In this document: in pieces, positions 23,551-35,059 of the stretch
Numbering within the stretch: position 1 is the stretch's first letter
How the letters are laid out: every line of letters starts with the position of its first letter
Source: Euclidia mi
Lineage: Eukaryota > Arthropoda > Insecta > Lepidoptera > Erebidae
Assembly: GCA_944739405.2 (NCBI GenBank)
Contig: OX123187.2
Location: 79,840,450 to 79,904,449, forward strand
Direction: 5' to 3'
DNA length: 64,000 bases
Position numbers and translations under genes: made by a program
Notes under the pieces: model-generated
What the model was told of the DNA's origin: nothing
Databases searched by the model: none
What the model saw: only the letters and a program-made list of their open reading frames with translations

Positions 23551-23779
23551 CAGTGCTTACCAAAGTTGTCTGAGCTACGACCCATCAAACAAAATTTTCA
23601 ATCTTGAGACCCACTTACTAGCTGTTTTTTTGACAAAAAGAGGGCATAATTTTTAGGATAATTGCTTTAAGGTGATTGGGAACCTTTCGGTCAGTCTGTG
23701 TCGCGTTACGTTTCAGGACCCACTCAATATTCGCTGGCGACCCACCAGCGGGTTGCGACCCATAGTTTGGGAAATGCTG
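23551..23779. mobile_element. hAT-type MITE, 229 bp, with 8-bp duplication
   Basis: The termini 'cagtgcttaccaaa' and 'tttgggaaatgctg' are imperfect inverted repeats of the CAGTGgttcccAAA kind used by hAT elements. The identical 8-bp sequence 'ttctaaga' lies directly outside both ends (23,543-23,550 and 23,780-23,787), and 8 bp is the hAT target duplication length. It has no coding capacity, so it depends on a hAT transposase elsewhere. Confidence 0.92.
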
Positions 23780-23954
23780 TTCTAAGAGGTATATAATATA
23801 TATTATGTATCTATGGGTACTTTGGTATGTACTTTGTAGAGAATATTATTAGTCTCACGGAAACTTTACTACACAAACTACATTATTAGCTCGTCATGTT
23901 AAATGAATAAGTATAATAATATAATATAATATTCTACCACATTCACACAACACC

Positions 23955-24150
23955 ATCTAGTTACAAACTAAGCAGAGCTTGTACTAGACAATGGATAAAT
24001 ATAAATATATACTTATTTTTTTAAATACATACATATTATATATAGAAACACCTAGACCAAGACAAACATCCATGTTCACGCACACAAATGTTTGACTTGA
24101 GCGGGAATCGAACCCGCGACCTTTGTCATAATAAAAATAAGTGATGGAGG
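23955..24150 (-). repeat. tRNA-derived SINE copy
   Basis: On the minus strand a box B-like 'gcgggttcgattcccgctc' (about 24,100) is followed by a body with 'tggtctaggtgtttctatat', then 'ttgtctagtaca', then 'actagatggtgttgtgtgaa'. Fragments of the same body occur at 21,190 (-) and 30,640 (+). The perfect 7-bp stem around the T-loop looks tRNA-like. However, the sequence on either side does not fold into a full cloverleaf, so it is not a tRNA gene. Confidence 0.6.
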
Positions 24151-24284
24151 TGAACACTGTTGAAGTTTCTGATTGACAGCATTCAGGAACTGAATTCAGA
24201 GGCACATTGCTCTAATTTCAGATAAATTCAGTAAAAATATACTTGTTCATCTATTTGTGTTTTGTCAGTTAAACCGATATATAA

Positions 24285-24368
24285 GCTATATTACTACAAA
24301 ATTTGATGAAAACCCATTCTGTAGTTCTTGCGTGAAAGGGTTACAAACATCCATACATCCGCATGTAT
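24285..24368 (+). repeat. Lepidopteran-type LINE/SINE 3' tail fragment
   Basis: 'gatgaaaacccattctgtagttcttgcgtgaaag' followed by 'acaaacatccatacatcc' matches a very common insect interspersed-repeat tail as I recall it. A related but different copy is at 32,337-32,518. Confidence 0.45.
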
Positions 24369-24369
24369 A

Positions 24370-25620
24370 TAAGTTCAAAGCTATTGTGCCTTGTAGAATT
24401 GGATGCCGCATTCTCAACGCTTTAAAATTGACCTTAAACATAACACAAATATTTATTTTTATGAGGTTATTAAGCTGCGTGAATGTTTCATCTTCTAAAT
24501 ACCGCTTGACGTTTTGCTATTATTGTCAAACTATACTATATAGTGACGACAATAATGGCCCGCAATAATGTTTCAACCGAGAGGACTGTAAGTGATTTTC
24601 AATACACAAATATACCTTTCCTACACCAACGCTTACCATAGCTGGCACCACCTGTAGCAATGAATAACACGACGAAGAAGATCTTTTCTGACGATAAAAA
24701 TCACAGGTGACTCCCCAACAATAGATGGTCAGGAGAGCAAAACGACAGTAACTGAGGATTAAAGGCAATTAATTATGCAAACTAAATTAGTAATTTGCGT
24801 TAGTACTTTTAACCTTGTGGATTTTTAACTGGATAAAACCAAGTAGGTAAGTTATCAAGACATCAAGTATTTTTTAACAGCAACTTGTAGTCAAATTAAA
24901 AGGTTTACCAGTAATCGATAAAAAGCTTGATCGAAAAATAAATTGCCGAACACTTAATTTATTAATGAAAATACTTTCAAGTTAATCCAATTAATGTTAA
25001 TATGAAAATAATTGACGAATCTGCTAACGGTGTGTCGACTCTTGTTCAAAGTTTCGTTCATTATGAATTATGGGCAATCGATCAGATTTAATTTTGACTT
25101 TGACTTGGCTTGTCTCAGTAAAAGAAGTTTTTAAATCAAAATCCTTCTAACTACAAACACTCGTAATCAGTGCTGGTGATTCAAATACTACGTTAATTAA
25201 AAATTTCAAGTTTAATTGTATTTCAGATGGCAATCAAAATATATAGATACCTTGATTTTCAGTATTTCAAAATATTAGATTGCAGTTTAAGAAAATTACA
25301 GGTCATTAAATTTGCTTTATAATGAATGTATGACCTAAACGAAACTAAGAATTTAATTAAGTACCTATCGATATCTTTTATCTGAATAAATAATGATGAT
25401 TTGGTAATGTAATATCTCCAATAGCATTCTTAAGAAGTATCTTAAACGACAATTCATCTATCACGTGATCGCAGCTGGTGTTACTCATGCCGAAACTCCA
25501 GGGTGAAAATTGTATAAAATAAATTTAAAAGGTAGTCAGAATTAAAATAATTGAGTGGTTAAGACTCGTTACAGATATATTATAAACGTCATATATATTT
25601 TGTAAAGAAAGGCAAAACCA
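24370..25620. other. AT-rich DNA, nothing recognised
   Basis: Short frames without domains; no repeat could be assigned. Confidence 0.35.
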
Positions 25621-25621
25621 A

Positions 25622-25787
25622 AATTTTTTAAACGTACCAGACGACGCCGCAGGGATAGGCCTCCTACAAGATGGACCGATGATCTGGTTATGATTGCGGA
25701 AAGCGGTTACTTGCGGGCGGCTCCAGATCGGTCTGTGTGGAGAACCTTGGGGAAGGTAGAGCTTTGGACATCTCTAAGCTGACATTA
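25622..25787 (+). pseudogene. RTE-type LINE ORF2 C-terminal fragment
   Basis: A single open frame reads 'RRRRRDRPPTRWTDDLV' then 'AAPDRSVWRTLGKV', and ends with a stop at 25,787. This is the classic C-terminal end of RTE LINE proteins (R-P-P-x-R-W-x-D-D, then D-R-x-x-W). Only about 53 codons are present, so it is a 5'-truncated copy or the last surviving part of one. Confidence 0.7.
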
Positions 25788-26097
25788 TGACTTCTTTTAT
25801 ATAAAGACTTCATGCTAGAAATAAATTCTCAATCAGGTGACTTTCCGAAACTCAACCAACGAACACAAAGTATACTTGGGTATTCACTGTATTACTTTAA
25901 GTGATCATCGAATCATTCGAGTTTCAACTCGAAGCAACTTTGTTCCGTTTAGGATAGAACCGACAATACTCAGTGCAACGTTAAATGGCGAAGCGACCGC
26001 TTTAAAGCACTACGCCATACTATATATCTAAATATTAGGTGACAAACAACTATTACGAATCTAAATTTTTGCAACATTATTGCCATAACTGACTTTT

Positions 26098-26318
26098 GAC
26101 TGCACGGTTGGTGTAGTGGTTTAAACGGCCGCCTCGCCTCTTGACACAGCACCGAGTGTTGTGGGTTTGATCCGCACACGAGACAACACTTTGTGTGATT
26201 AATAAAATGTTGTTTCAAGACTGGGTGTTCATTGTGTCCGTTAGTTGTATGTTTGTAAAGTCCCCCACAACACAGGATTTAGTCCTAGTGCGGGCGTTGT
26301 CTTTTTAAAAAAGAAAAA
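26098..26318 (+). mobile_element. tRNA-derived SINE, third family
   Basis: The head 'gcacggttggtgtagtggtt' carries a box A-like motif. 'gggtttgatccgc' (about 26,160) is a box B-like motif. The body has 'caagactgggtgttcattg', then 'gtaaagtccccc', and ends in 'gttgtctttttaaaaaagaaa'. The organisation and body resemble SINEs widespread in Lepidoptera as I recall them. Confidence 0.7.
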
Positions 26319-27135
26319 ATGATAACGACTTAGGTCACGCCAGAACCAGACAAAATCAATTTGACGACCATCAAGCAAAGCTGTAGAAGCTGGCTGGATA
26401 GAAACAACATATTTCTTATACAAAACCATTCGTCAAATGTTTCGATAGCGTCGCGTGGAATCACTTCAATTCATCATGGAAGCAAGCGCTCGGAAACAAG
26501 TGCCACTTATTATGATGAAATATTACTCTTTTTTTGGTGCTATTTTTGTGATTTCCGTGAGTGTATGTGGCCTTTTGGGTGAAGTACTGGCACAAAAATT
26601 ATTTAATATTTTTCAATTACTCAAAATTGGGTATGCAAATAATAGATTTCTAACCTTCGAACTACGTCTTATACTGTTCATATAAGAGCTTGATCTTGAC
26701 TAACGGCCGGTTTCAATATTCGATCTATAGAACGGGAGCCCATGAAGGGATTTCAGGATTTACTCGAGCGCGCCAGATATTGATAGCATCCATATCCTAC
26801 GTATTCTTAATAAAATAGGAATATTAATCTGATCGTAGACATAGTGCAAAAGATCGTACGAAAGATTTTAAAATGTAAAAGAAAGAAAATTAATCAAGCG
26901 TGTAAAATTTTCTAGGGGGATCTCTTAAGTAGACTTAAAAAAGGCTCTCATTGAATAATCTGACGATTTGGGTGTGACGCAAACTCGTGGTCACTATAAA
27001 GTTATTGTAAAGTCCCCTGCGAAAAAAGTTAATTTGTCCAATACAGCACATTTTTTAAACCAAACTTGAAAATAAGAAAACAAAACAACAAAAAGTAAGC
27101 TTCTTATATAAAGTTCAGAGAAGCGTATCTGTAGA
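26319..27135. other. Spacer with one possible secretory-type micro-frame
   Basis: A plus-strand frame from ATG at 26,476 encodes a basic start then a hydrophobic segment ('YSFFGAIFVISVSVCGLLG') that could be a signal peptide or membrane segment. It runs on without a domain, and no splice site or poly(A) signal stands out. I do not call it a gene. Confidence 0.25.
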
Positions 27136-27137
27136 TA

Positions 27138-27320
27138 ATATAAAATTCTTGCGTTACTGACTGACTGACTGACAGATAACACACAGCCATACTATTGGGC
27201 GCAAGAAGCTGAATTTACCTTGGAGACCGTAAAGATGCATTAAAAAAGCATTGCCCGAAATTGACAGGGAACCAGGCAGAAACTATTAAAGTAAAATAAA
27301 ATGTGCGGGAGTAACTGTGG
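27138..27320 (+). repeat. Interspersed repeat (pair with 31,508)
   Basis: 'gcgttactgactgactgac', then 'aacacacagc' and 'actattggg', with a 3' part 'aaataaaatgtgcgggagt'. It recurs at 31,508-31,650 with the same order of blocks. This is a dispersed, non-coding insect repeat. Class unknown; there are no clear terminal repeats. Confidence 0.6.
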
Positions 27321-27424
27321 CCATCGTCTAGTTATAAATAAATTTACGTAATACTGTCCCATACGTCTATAATCATCATCATCGTACTACTGTGTCCCAT
27401 TTCCAAGAATAATTATTTTCGTCT

Positions 27425-27475
27425 TGTAGTAAGGGGACCCCAGGTTGCAACGAGAATATGGCTAGGACAATAATA
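27425..27475 (+). repeat. SINE 3' fragment
   Basis: 'gtagtaaggggaccccaggttgcaacgagaatatggctagga' is a diverged copy of the last 45 bp of the SINE family at 22,745. Confidence 0.5.
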
Positions 27476-27479
27476 ATTA

Positions 27480-29070
27480 TTGTATGTATACATAACATAT
27501 GAGATGCCTTATTTTTTGTGTGTTTGAGATACCTTCATTTTCATTGTATCTACGTAAAACTGATGACAACAGGACACACAAATAGAAGATGTTGAATATG
27601 TATATCAACCAGTTTAATATATATGACTAATATTCATGTAAACTTAAAACAATATTAATACGACAATGTTCGTTCATAGCTGAGCAGCTTAGTCTAAATA
27701 GACTATTTTAATTCGAAGCCCAGGTTGAAGCTTGCGGCTGAGTCGGTGAGTCTGTTCTAAGTCAACGAAACTAAACTCGGATACAGTTGCTGTTAGTTTC
27801 TGGTCTTGGTAAGTAATATCGACGTATAGTTGAATAAATTAACTGTTTTGTATAGATAATCGGAAATTCTTATCATACACCGTCTCGAAGCATGTTCATT
27901 TTAACACAGTAGAATATGTATATTTGTATCGATAACGTGTATTGTTTATGTTATCTCCCCAATATGGTCCCATTGGCAAACCAGTCAGAAGATATTACTA
28001 GTACGTCGGACGTTCTTTTAAAATTAACACATCTTTACTTATTTTTATTGGCTGCTGAGTTGTACTTGACATCGTCTTGGAGTCCAGTGCTTTAATAGCC
28101 TAACCATATTAGCGATATTGATTTTTTGATGATATTTTGGATGATTTTTTTTATGATTTTTTGACTAGTAATAATGAAATATCATCATATTTTCCATAGC
28201 TTACGTACCCATGATGATAGTCAAATATCATGATGACAGCCAATTGTACCGGTGGGTTGACATGCTAACGGGACAAAAATGTACAATTAAATATGAGTGT
28301 TACTTCGATAAGTCAGTGGAGATCACCGTGCATTTGAACCCGGTTCCCAAGCAGAGAGCTGCATGGCAGTCTGTTGTTATCCTTACTAGGCTTCATGTGC
28401 TTAGAATTGCATAACTATTAGGTCATTATTTCTACACCTGATTTCAAACACCAAAAACGTTTCACCGATTGAAACATTGTAAACGTCAAACTGCATTGTC
28501 AACACCATCCGCTTGTTCCGAGCAGCCCAGCGACAACCGACATTCAAAACTGCACAAAAACATTTTTTGATTCTTAATATAAGTTCGTCGCACTACACAG
28601 AGTAGGTATAATTATTCTTTTGAACTGCCAACACATATGCCTCTGCGAACGAGGCACTAATTGTAAATGTAGATTAATTAAGTATTTAACTTAAAAATTG
28701 ACGTTCCTAAACGTTACATTGTGACCTAAATGAATAAAAAAAAAGACGTGTGGCACTCGGAGACTGCCGCGGTAAAGCTATTGAATGGCATTTTTATCAA
28801 CTTATGCAATTATAATTATTTATTTAAGCAGTATTTTTTCTTTGATGTTAATTCAAGTTACACTTTGAGCGTGGTGACCGATAAGAAAACAATTTTTTAT
28901 CTCTTTATGCTTTTCTTGTCTATAAAAAGAAAATATCTAGGTATAAATAATTAGGTATTAATAGTGTAATTACACACCAAAATAATTATTCATTCAAAAA
29001 TTTGAAAAATAAATAGCGATATTAAGAGTTGGATCATCGAATTTCGCGCAATGTACATTTAAATAGATAT
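27480..29070. other. AT-rich DNA, nothing recognised
   Basis: Short frames only. The region 28,120-28,165 is a 'gatgattttt' simple-sequence patch. Confidence 0.35.
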
Positions 29071-29079
29071 TATATCATA

Positions 29080-29208
29080 ATTATATACTTTCTCTGCGCG
29101 GCATTAATGTGTATTACCTATACATAATAAAAAAATTGATATAATATCATATATACTTTCTCTGCGCGGCATTAATGTGTATTACCTATACATAATAAAA
29201 CAGAAAGC
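29080..29208. repeat. Tandem duplication of about 65 bp
   Basis: 'ctttctctgcgcggcattaa' and the following bases through 'cctatacataataaaa' occur twice in tandem (about 29,087-29,135 and 29,155-29,203), each preceded by a 'ataatatcat'-like stretch. It adjoins the 99-bp array to its right. Confidence 0.85.
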
Positions 29209-29872
29209 ATGAAAGCCTCAAAAATGATACCCATATTAATTTTATTAAAAATGTCCCGTCCACCATCTTGGATTCCCAAATAGATGTCATTTTCGTGATC
29301 AGAATGCATGAAAACCCCGAAAATGATACCCATATTAATTTTATTAAAAATGTCCCGTCCACCATCTTGGATTTCCAAATAGATATCATTTTCGTGATCA
29401 GAATGCATGAAAACCCCGAAAATTATACCCATATTAATTTTATTAAAAATGTCCCGTCCGCCATCTTGGTTTCCCAAATAGATGTCATTTTCGTGATCAG
29501 AATGCATGAAAACCCCGAAAATGATACCCATATTAATTTTATTAAAAATGTCCCATCCGCCATCTTGGATTCCCAAAAAGAATATGTCATTTTCGTGACC
29601 AGAATCCATAAAAACCCCGAACATTATACCCATAATAATTTTATTAAAAATGTCCAGACCGCCATCTTGGATTCCCAAATAGATGTCATTTTCGTGATCA
29701 GAAAGCATGAAAACCCCAAAAATGATACCCATATTAATTTTATTAAAGATGTCCCGTCCGCCATCTTAGATTCCCGAATAGATGTCATTTTCGTGATCAG
29801 AAAGCATGAAAACCCCAAAACTGATATCCATATTAATTTAATTAAAAATGTCTCGCCCGCTATCTTGTGAAT
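29204..29872. repeat. 99-bp tandem array, about 6.8 units
   Basis: Units of 99 bp carry 'gatgtcattttcgtgatcag', 'acccatattaattttatt' and 'tcccgtccgccatcttgg'. For example, unit starts lie at 29,283 and 29,382. One unit near 29,560-29,590 has a small insertion ('aagaatat'). Because 99 is a multiple of three, both strands keep long open frames (200 codons on plus, 186 on minus), but the repeats do not look like a protein. I treat it as a minisatellite. It may have arisen inside a dispersed repeat. Confidence 0.95.
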
Positions 29873-29928
29873 GTAGAAACTAATTATTCTAAACTAAACC
29901 TTAATTAGTAAGCAGTAAAGTTCATAAT

Positions 29929-29972
29929 ACATATTAATCAACTTGGCACTTACGCCAAGTTGATTAATATGT
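29929..29972. repeat. Perfect 19-bp-arm hairpin
   Basis: 'acatattaatcaacttggc' (29,929-29,947) is exactly inverted at 29,954-29,972 with a 6-bp loop. It lies just downstream of the 99-bp array. There is no T-run that would suggest a Pol III terminator. Confidence 0.85.
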
Positions 29973-30639
29973 GAAGGGTGTTAGGTTTTTTTGACTTAAC
30001 TATTTAGTTAATTAATTTAAATCTATTAATTACGAGAGATGTCAGTAATAGTGATTAAATCCGCACCGCTGAAAATTATATCGAAAATTTAAAGAAATAT
30101 AGATACACATCAAACTGCGAAAGACGAAGACATCTTTCTTCGTTCTTTTCAGATTTATTGAATTCTCAGAAGATGTTTGAATTTATTGTGGTTAGGGTGA
30201 TGTTAGATGGGAAAGATTTTTAAATTGATTAAAAAGAGAGAGAAAGGTGGAATAAATCCAATAATTGTCAATATTTTTTCTGTTACAAGTAACAAATCAA
30301 GATTTATCACAATCTTCCCTAGGTCCCGGTTCTTGTCTCAGGATAAGAGTCGTTAGGCCACGTCAGAGGCCTTCGGGCGGTCTAAAAACTCCGACACTAG
30401 AGTTGGCCACACACTCACTCGAAAAACAAACAAACAAACATTTATCGCACTAGAAAATTACGAGTAGACGTAGAAGAAAGCAGCGTCTTTTATTCAATTC
30501 CCTAAAAATCCCATACTGGCTTGAAGCTCTTGCGCTAATTTTCTTAAATAATTGTATTTTATTTAATCTTGTGATATATTTTATAATAATTAATTGGATA
30601 ATAAATAAATTCATTTATATGTAATTTTTCACATACAAA

Positions 30640-30722
30640 ACTATATTTATATGTATGTTTAACCATTGTCTAGTACATATTGTACACGTGGATGTTGTGT
30701 GTAAGTGTCAAAATAATATAAT
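30640..30722 (+). repeat. SINE body fragment (pair with 23,955)
   Basis: 'atgtatgtttaaccattgtctagtaca', then 'gttgtgtgtaagtgtcaaaataat', is a diverged plus-strand copy of the 3' body of the SINE at 23,955-24,150. Confidence 0.45.
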
Positions 30723-30724
30723 TA

Positions 30725-31505
30725 TAATAATATTCTCAATACTCATAGTTTTATAACCTAATTGAAAGCTTGATAGCTATAGCCTTCTAGTTCGGTATAT
30801 ACTTGAACAGTATTTGGTTTGAACACGTACTTACATTACAAGAGGAAAATAAAATTGCTGCATCATGTCCTCGATTACCGAAACGCAAGCGAAACGTTAA
30901 ATTCTAATCAAACGTTATCTCGTAGATTGGTAGAACGGTTTTTGTGGCGAGTGTGTTACGTGCGTAATAGCTTTGTACACACAGCTACAATTTATGCTTG
31001 ACAGTTTTGATCCTTATTTCCTAAGCCATAAGGACGGTACAAAGGTCAAAGTGTCTTACTTGATGAGTAGCCGTGTGTACACTGTTTGTGTTTCGAAGAT
31101 GGAAGTAAGGCTAGCTGATTGGATTGTTTAATCTCTTCAAACGTGTCAATTGAAATTAAAATCCAAGTTTTAGTTTTGGAATCTGGAATCTGTAAATAAA
31201 TTACAAGAAGATAATTTAGTTTCAGACTAAACGCGAAATGTTGATAACTACGACATTAAGTTGAAATTTAGCAGACAGGTAGTTTTTAGGTAGGAGATAC
31301 AAAAAAAATGGATTTAAATTCGACAATGACTAACTTTTGCCAAGGTAATGGCGAGACCATACCTTGGTAAAACAACCATACTTCGTTTAATAGAAATATT
31401 AGAAAATGTGTAAAATCGTTAGTTTGTAATTAAATCCTATTGTTCAAATATTCATGATATCTATGTGTCCATTTAAATTTTATAGGTAATTTGTAGGTGC
31501 ATAAT
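30725..31505. other. AT-rich DNA, nothing recognised
   Basis: No coding frame with a domain; no assigned repeat. Confidence 0.35.
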
Positions 31506-31507
31506 TA

Positions 31508-31652
31508 TATAATTCTGCGTTACTGACTGACTGACAAACAACGCACAGCTAAAACTATTGGATGCAAGATGCTAACATAGGGACAGAAGGAATTTCTCGA
31601 AAATCATATGAGTTCGTAAAGAAACGGTTAAATAAAATGTGCAGGCGTTGTA
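31508..31652 (+). repeat. Interspersed repeat (pair with 27,138)
   Basis: Shares 'tgcgttactgactgactgac', 'acgcacagc', 'actattggatgcaaga' and the 3' 'aataaaatgtgcaggcgt' with 27,138-27,320. Confidence 0.6.
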
Positions 31653-31654
31653 AA

Positions 31655-32335
31655 ATATAATTTTCCACTAGTAGAACAGATGTTAAATCATCGTATTTAT
31701 TAACAGATTGTTCTAGTTATCCGTTGGGAGTCGACAAATTAGTTTCTAATTCGGTAGACACACAGAGAATGCCGTTGAGCTCATACTACTACAAAACTAC
31801 GTAGGCAGGTTATGAAGGAATATATTAATTACTGAAACCTACGAAACCATACCTGTCAACTATAAGTAAACAAACTTTAGTAAGTAGTTAACTTAAGTAT
31901 ACAACATTTATGCTCACATTGCTACGCTTATTATATCACAGTGTCTGTCGATGGAGCAGCAAGTTGGTCAATGGGATTATTCGATGAAGTATGAGCGATA
32001 ATATGACGCTTTTTTTACTTATTGTGTTATTTAAAGGCAACTGGTAGGTGGTGTTAGATTTATATAAACACTTCGCGCGCAGCTCCTCCCGCTTAAATTG
32101 TATAGGTACCTATACCTTCTACAGGCATCACACTATCCATTTGTGAAAACCGAATAAAAAACCACGGGGATATCGGATGGGGTGAGGACTCAAGTTTATA
32201 TTTATTTATAATGAAGGATCACGCATCTTGTCTGTAATGCAAATTTGGTGACACTGATCGTGGCACCGCATAACGGTTTTAAATGCATTTTCAAACCATA
32301 CGGGAACCCATTGTTTACTCACAAAATGTTATCCA
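31655..32335. other. AT-rich DNA, nothing recognised
   Basis: No feature could be assigned. Confidence 0.35.
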
Positions 32336-32336
32336 A

Positions 32337-32518
32337 AACTAGCTGACACGGCGAACTTCGTACCGCCTAACAGTCGATTCTTTTTTTTTTCTCTCTGTAA
32401 TAGCCATCCTCGTACTTCAAGGAATATTATAAAAAAAGAATTAGCGAAATCGGTTCAGCTGCTCTCAAGATTTGCGCTTAGCAACACATTCAGCGATTCA
32501 TTTTTATATTATAGATAG
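32337..32518 (+). repeat. Interspersed repeat, 'agctgacacggcgaac' type
   Basis: It starts 'actagctgacacggcgaac', carries a T-rich run, then 'agcgaaatcggttcagctg', and ends 'ttcatttttatattatagatag'. This arrangement is a very common insect dispersed repeat as I recall it. It is non-coding, and I am not sure of its class. Confidence 0.55.
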
Positions 32519-32519
32519 T

Positions 32520-33285
32520 CCCAAGATTTAAGAGAAAGGTGACAAACATATAATATGGAGGAACTATACGATAATTTTATTATTATATAGATATTCAGCG
32601 ATAATTAATACAATGCATACGAATTTATTTCGAAATTAAGTTATTGTGGAAAACTTAAACATACATTCATAAGAATCCTAAAAATGGTGCTTCCTTTTTT
32701 AATAGTTGTCTAAAAATATATTTCTATTATATTTAGATCTAACATTTAAAGTTCATTTTTACAAAACGAGGCTTCCATTCTATGCACTTGTTCCAATTAG
32801 TTCAAAATATATGTAGATGCAGCATATCACTGTGCCATAAATACAGCACTAATATTGAGTATTTAATTTCACAGTGTCCGTGATATTTACAGTTTAAATC
32901 ACGTTCACAAATGCGAATTTCTCTTTGTCAGTTAACAGTTACTATGTAAATAGCCTCTGCTAATGTTTCTAATTTAGTTTTCAATTGCGTTTGAAATCTG
33001 TCTCTGCCTCAAGGGTGTATACATATGTAGGACACAGCTACAGGTATATTAGAATTATATTCGGCACTGACTGCAAATTATTTCTATAGTAACTACAAAT
33101 ATGTATTTATATTTATAGTTACCTATTACCTATTCAAATGATTCGAAAAAGAGTATAATAATTTTATCTCAAAAAACTAATTTTTAAAAGATAAAGTTTC
33201 AAATACATACTTGGTAGGCTCGCGATTGACATGCTATACTGTGGTAGATTCGCGTGTGAAGGAACTTCGAAGACTTCGCAAAAGA
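32520..33285. other. AT-rich DNA, nothing recognised
   Basis: No feature could be assigned. Confidence 0.35.
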
Positions 33286-33300
33286 ATTTCAGTCCTCTTA

Positions 33301-33399
33301 TCATCATCATCAACCTGCCATAAACCACTGCTGGATATAGGCCTCTCCAAGGGCATGCCACTAAGCCCGATTCAGCTTTTCGTGTCCAGCTGCTGCAAC
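33301..33399 (-). mobile_element. 99-bp RTE 3' fragment with target duplication
   Basis: On the minus strand it reads 'cagctgctggacacgaaaag', then 'tatccagcagtgg', and ends in (GAT)n. The flanks 'ttcagtcctctta' (33,288-33,300) and 'ttcagtccttta' (33,400-33,411) look like a target duplication, so this is an extremely 5'-truncated independent insertion. Confidence 0.78.
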
Positions 33400-33411
33400 T
33401 TCAGTCCTTTA

Positions 33412-34665
33412 TCCGACTCTAAACTCAACATTGAATTAAATATGGAACATTGTGGAAGATGACACGCAGCTTAGATTTCCCATCGCATAAAAAGTCTTAA
33501 TAACGTAATGTAAACAATAATCCAATTCCTCTTTAGTTACTGTTTAATAGAATACGACCATTGCTGCACTAGACAATGTTGTTTTGACCGACGCAATCCA
33601 CCTATTAGGTACTGTTTCAGTTTTCCTATTATGCAGGCTGAGTCAACAGCCTCATTTGTTCTGCAAGTTACCTATTTACAAAGCGTGTTCTTCAAAGGCT
33701 CTATTCAAGTCCTATGTATTTGTGATTAGTGCAAGTAATCAACTACTTAGTTAAGTAATAGCGGCGGGTGCTGCCCTGAAGTAAGTAGCATGTTTCGTAG
33801 TCAAATCGATCTAGAGGAAAGTATTATATTTTCAGATGTATGATGCTTGTAGATGCTTCTATACGAAAAAAGTTCAATTTCCTTTTATATCTCAGAACTT
33901 ATCGTAGGTTAACTTACTAGTAGGACTAGCTCTTTACAATATATAAAAGTTCTTACAAAAACTGTCTTACTGCCTCCCACACTCAAAGGATCTTTATCGC
34001 GTAATTTTTGGATGTCGAGTTTGCCGTCTCTACACAAGGTACTATTCTCTTCGAGAATTTTCTTTAGTCTCAATACTCAATACATTATTGCACGGAATGC
34101 AATGGGGTAGTGGTAATTTTTTTCATTAATCCGTCAACCTATAGACCTGGAGTAAACATGTACAGAACTAATATTAATGGCACTTTATCCGAGTTCTCTA
34201 CGCAACTGTCCTTTCTTGTACTATGACATTAATACTGACGTTTGATGACATAATATTGTATTAAGCTACCTATGCAAACAACCAACGCAAATGTTTTCAC
34301 CCACAAGCAGATAAATGAACCACTCAACAGCCAAACCCAAACATGGCTAACTAATTATAATAAATTTTGCAAATCCGACACCTGCAAAATGCAGCTCCTG
34401 CGTTGCAAATAGCCTTAGACATAAATTAAACGAGCACACAAACATAGATAGATCCATGCAGGCACGAAATACTACCACGAACAAGTTTTTCATCATACAA
34501 AACAAAATATCCATATTCGTTCCAAATTCGAATACATTTCACATTAATCAATTCATCGTTTAACAAGGAACGATTGCGTCACGGCGCGTCGAACAATTTT
34601 TAAAACATTTATTATCAACTCCCATCGCAGTTTTTAATGTTCTGTCGCGTAAATACGTGTCAGAT
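33412..34665. other. AT-rich DNA with one SINE-head scrap
   Basis: Bases 34,013-34,045 ('ggatgtcgagtttgccgtctctac') match the head of the SINE at 12,606-13,020. Otherwise nothing recognisable is present. Confidence 0.4.
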
Positions 34666-34669
34666 GACT

Positions 34670-35042
34670 CATCATCCTCCTAGCGTTATCCCAGTCTTAA
34701 CCTGGGGTCCGCTTTCTAGTCTAACCGGATTTCGAGGTATATTAGCTTTTCCACGAAGCGACTGCCTGTCTGACCTCCGCAACCCGAAGGGATAGTGATA
34801 TTCCATGGTATATACTAGTGTCAGTTTATTTTAGAGGTACTGACGCCCTATAACGACTGTCAAAGATCTTCATGACAGCCGGGACCAACGACTTAACGTG
34901 CTCTCCGAGGCACGAGACAAGCGATAATTAACAATTCAATACGCACATAACTCCGAACAGTCAGTGGTGCGCGCCGTGGATTCGAACCCGATACCCTCTG
35001 CATGGCAGTCCGTTGGTATCTACACTAGGCTATCGCTGCCTT
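34670..35042 (-). mobile_element. tRNA-derived SINE with 16-bp target duplication
   Basis: A reverse-complement copy of the 22,745 family with complete head and tail. The flanks 'tacgtgtcagatgact' (34,654-34,669) and 'tacgtttcagatgact' (35,043-35,058) differ at one base, which defines both ends. Confidence 0.92.
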
Positions 35043-35059
35043 TACGTTTCAGATGACTG

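Noticed and set aside
29172..29870. Frames of 186 and 200 codons on opposite strands
   Set aside because: They result from a 99-bp tandem repeat whose length is divisible by three. Neither has domain-like sequence.
29204..29872. Possible CRISPR array
   Set aside because: The units are contiguous 99-bp copies without unique spacers, and the genome is eukaryotic.
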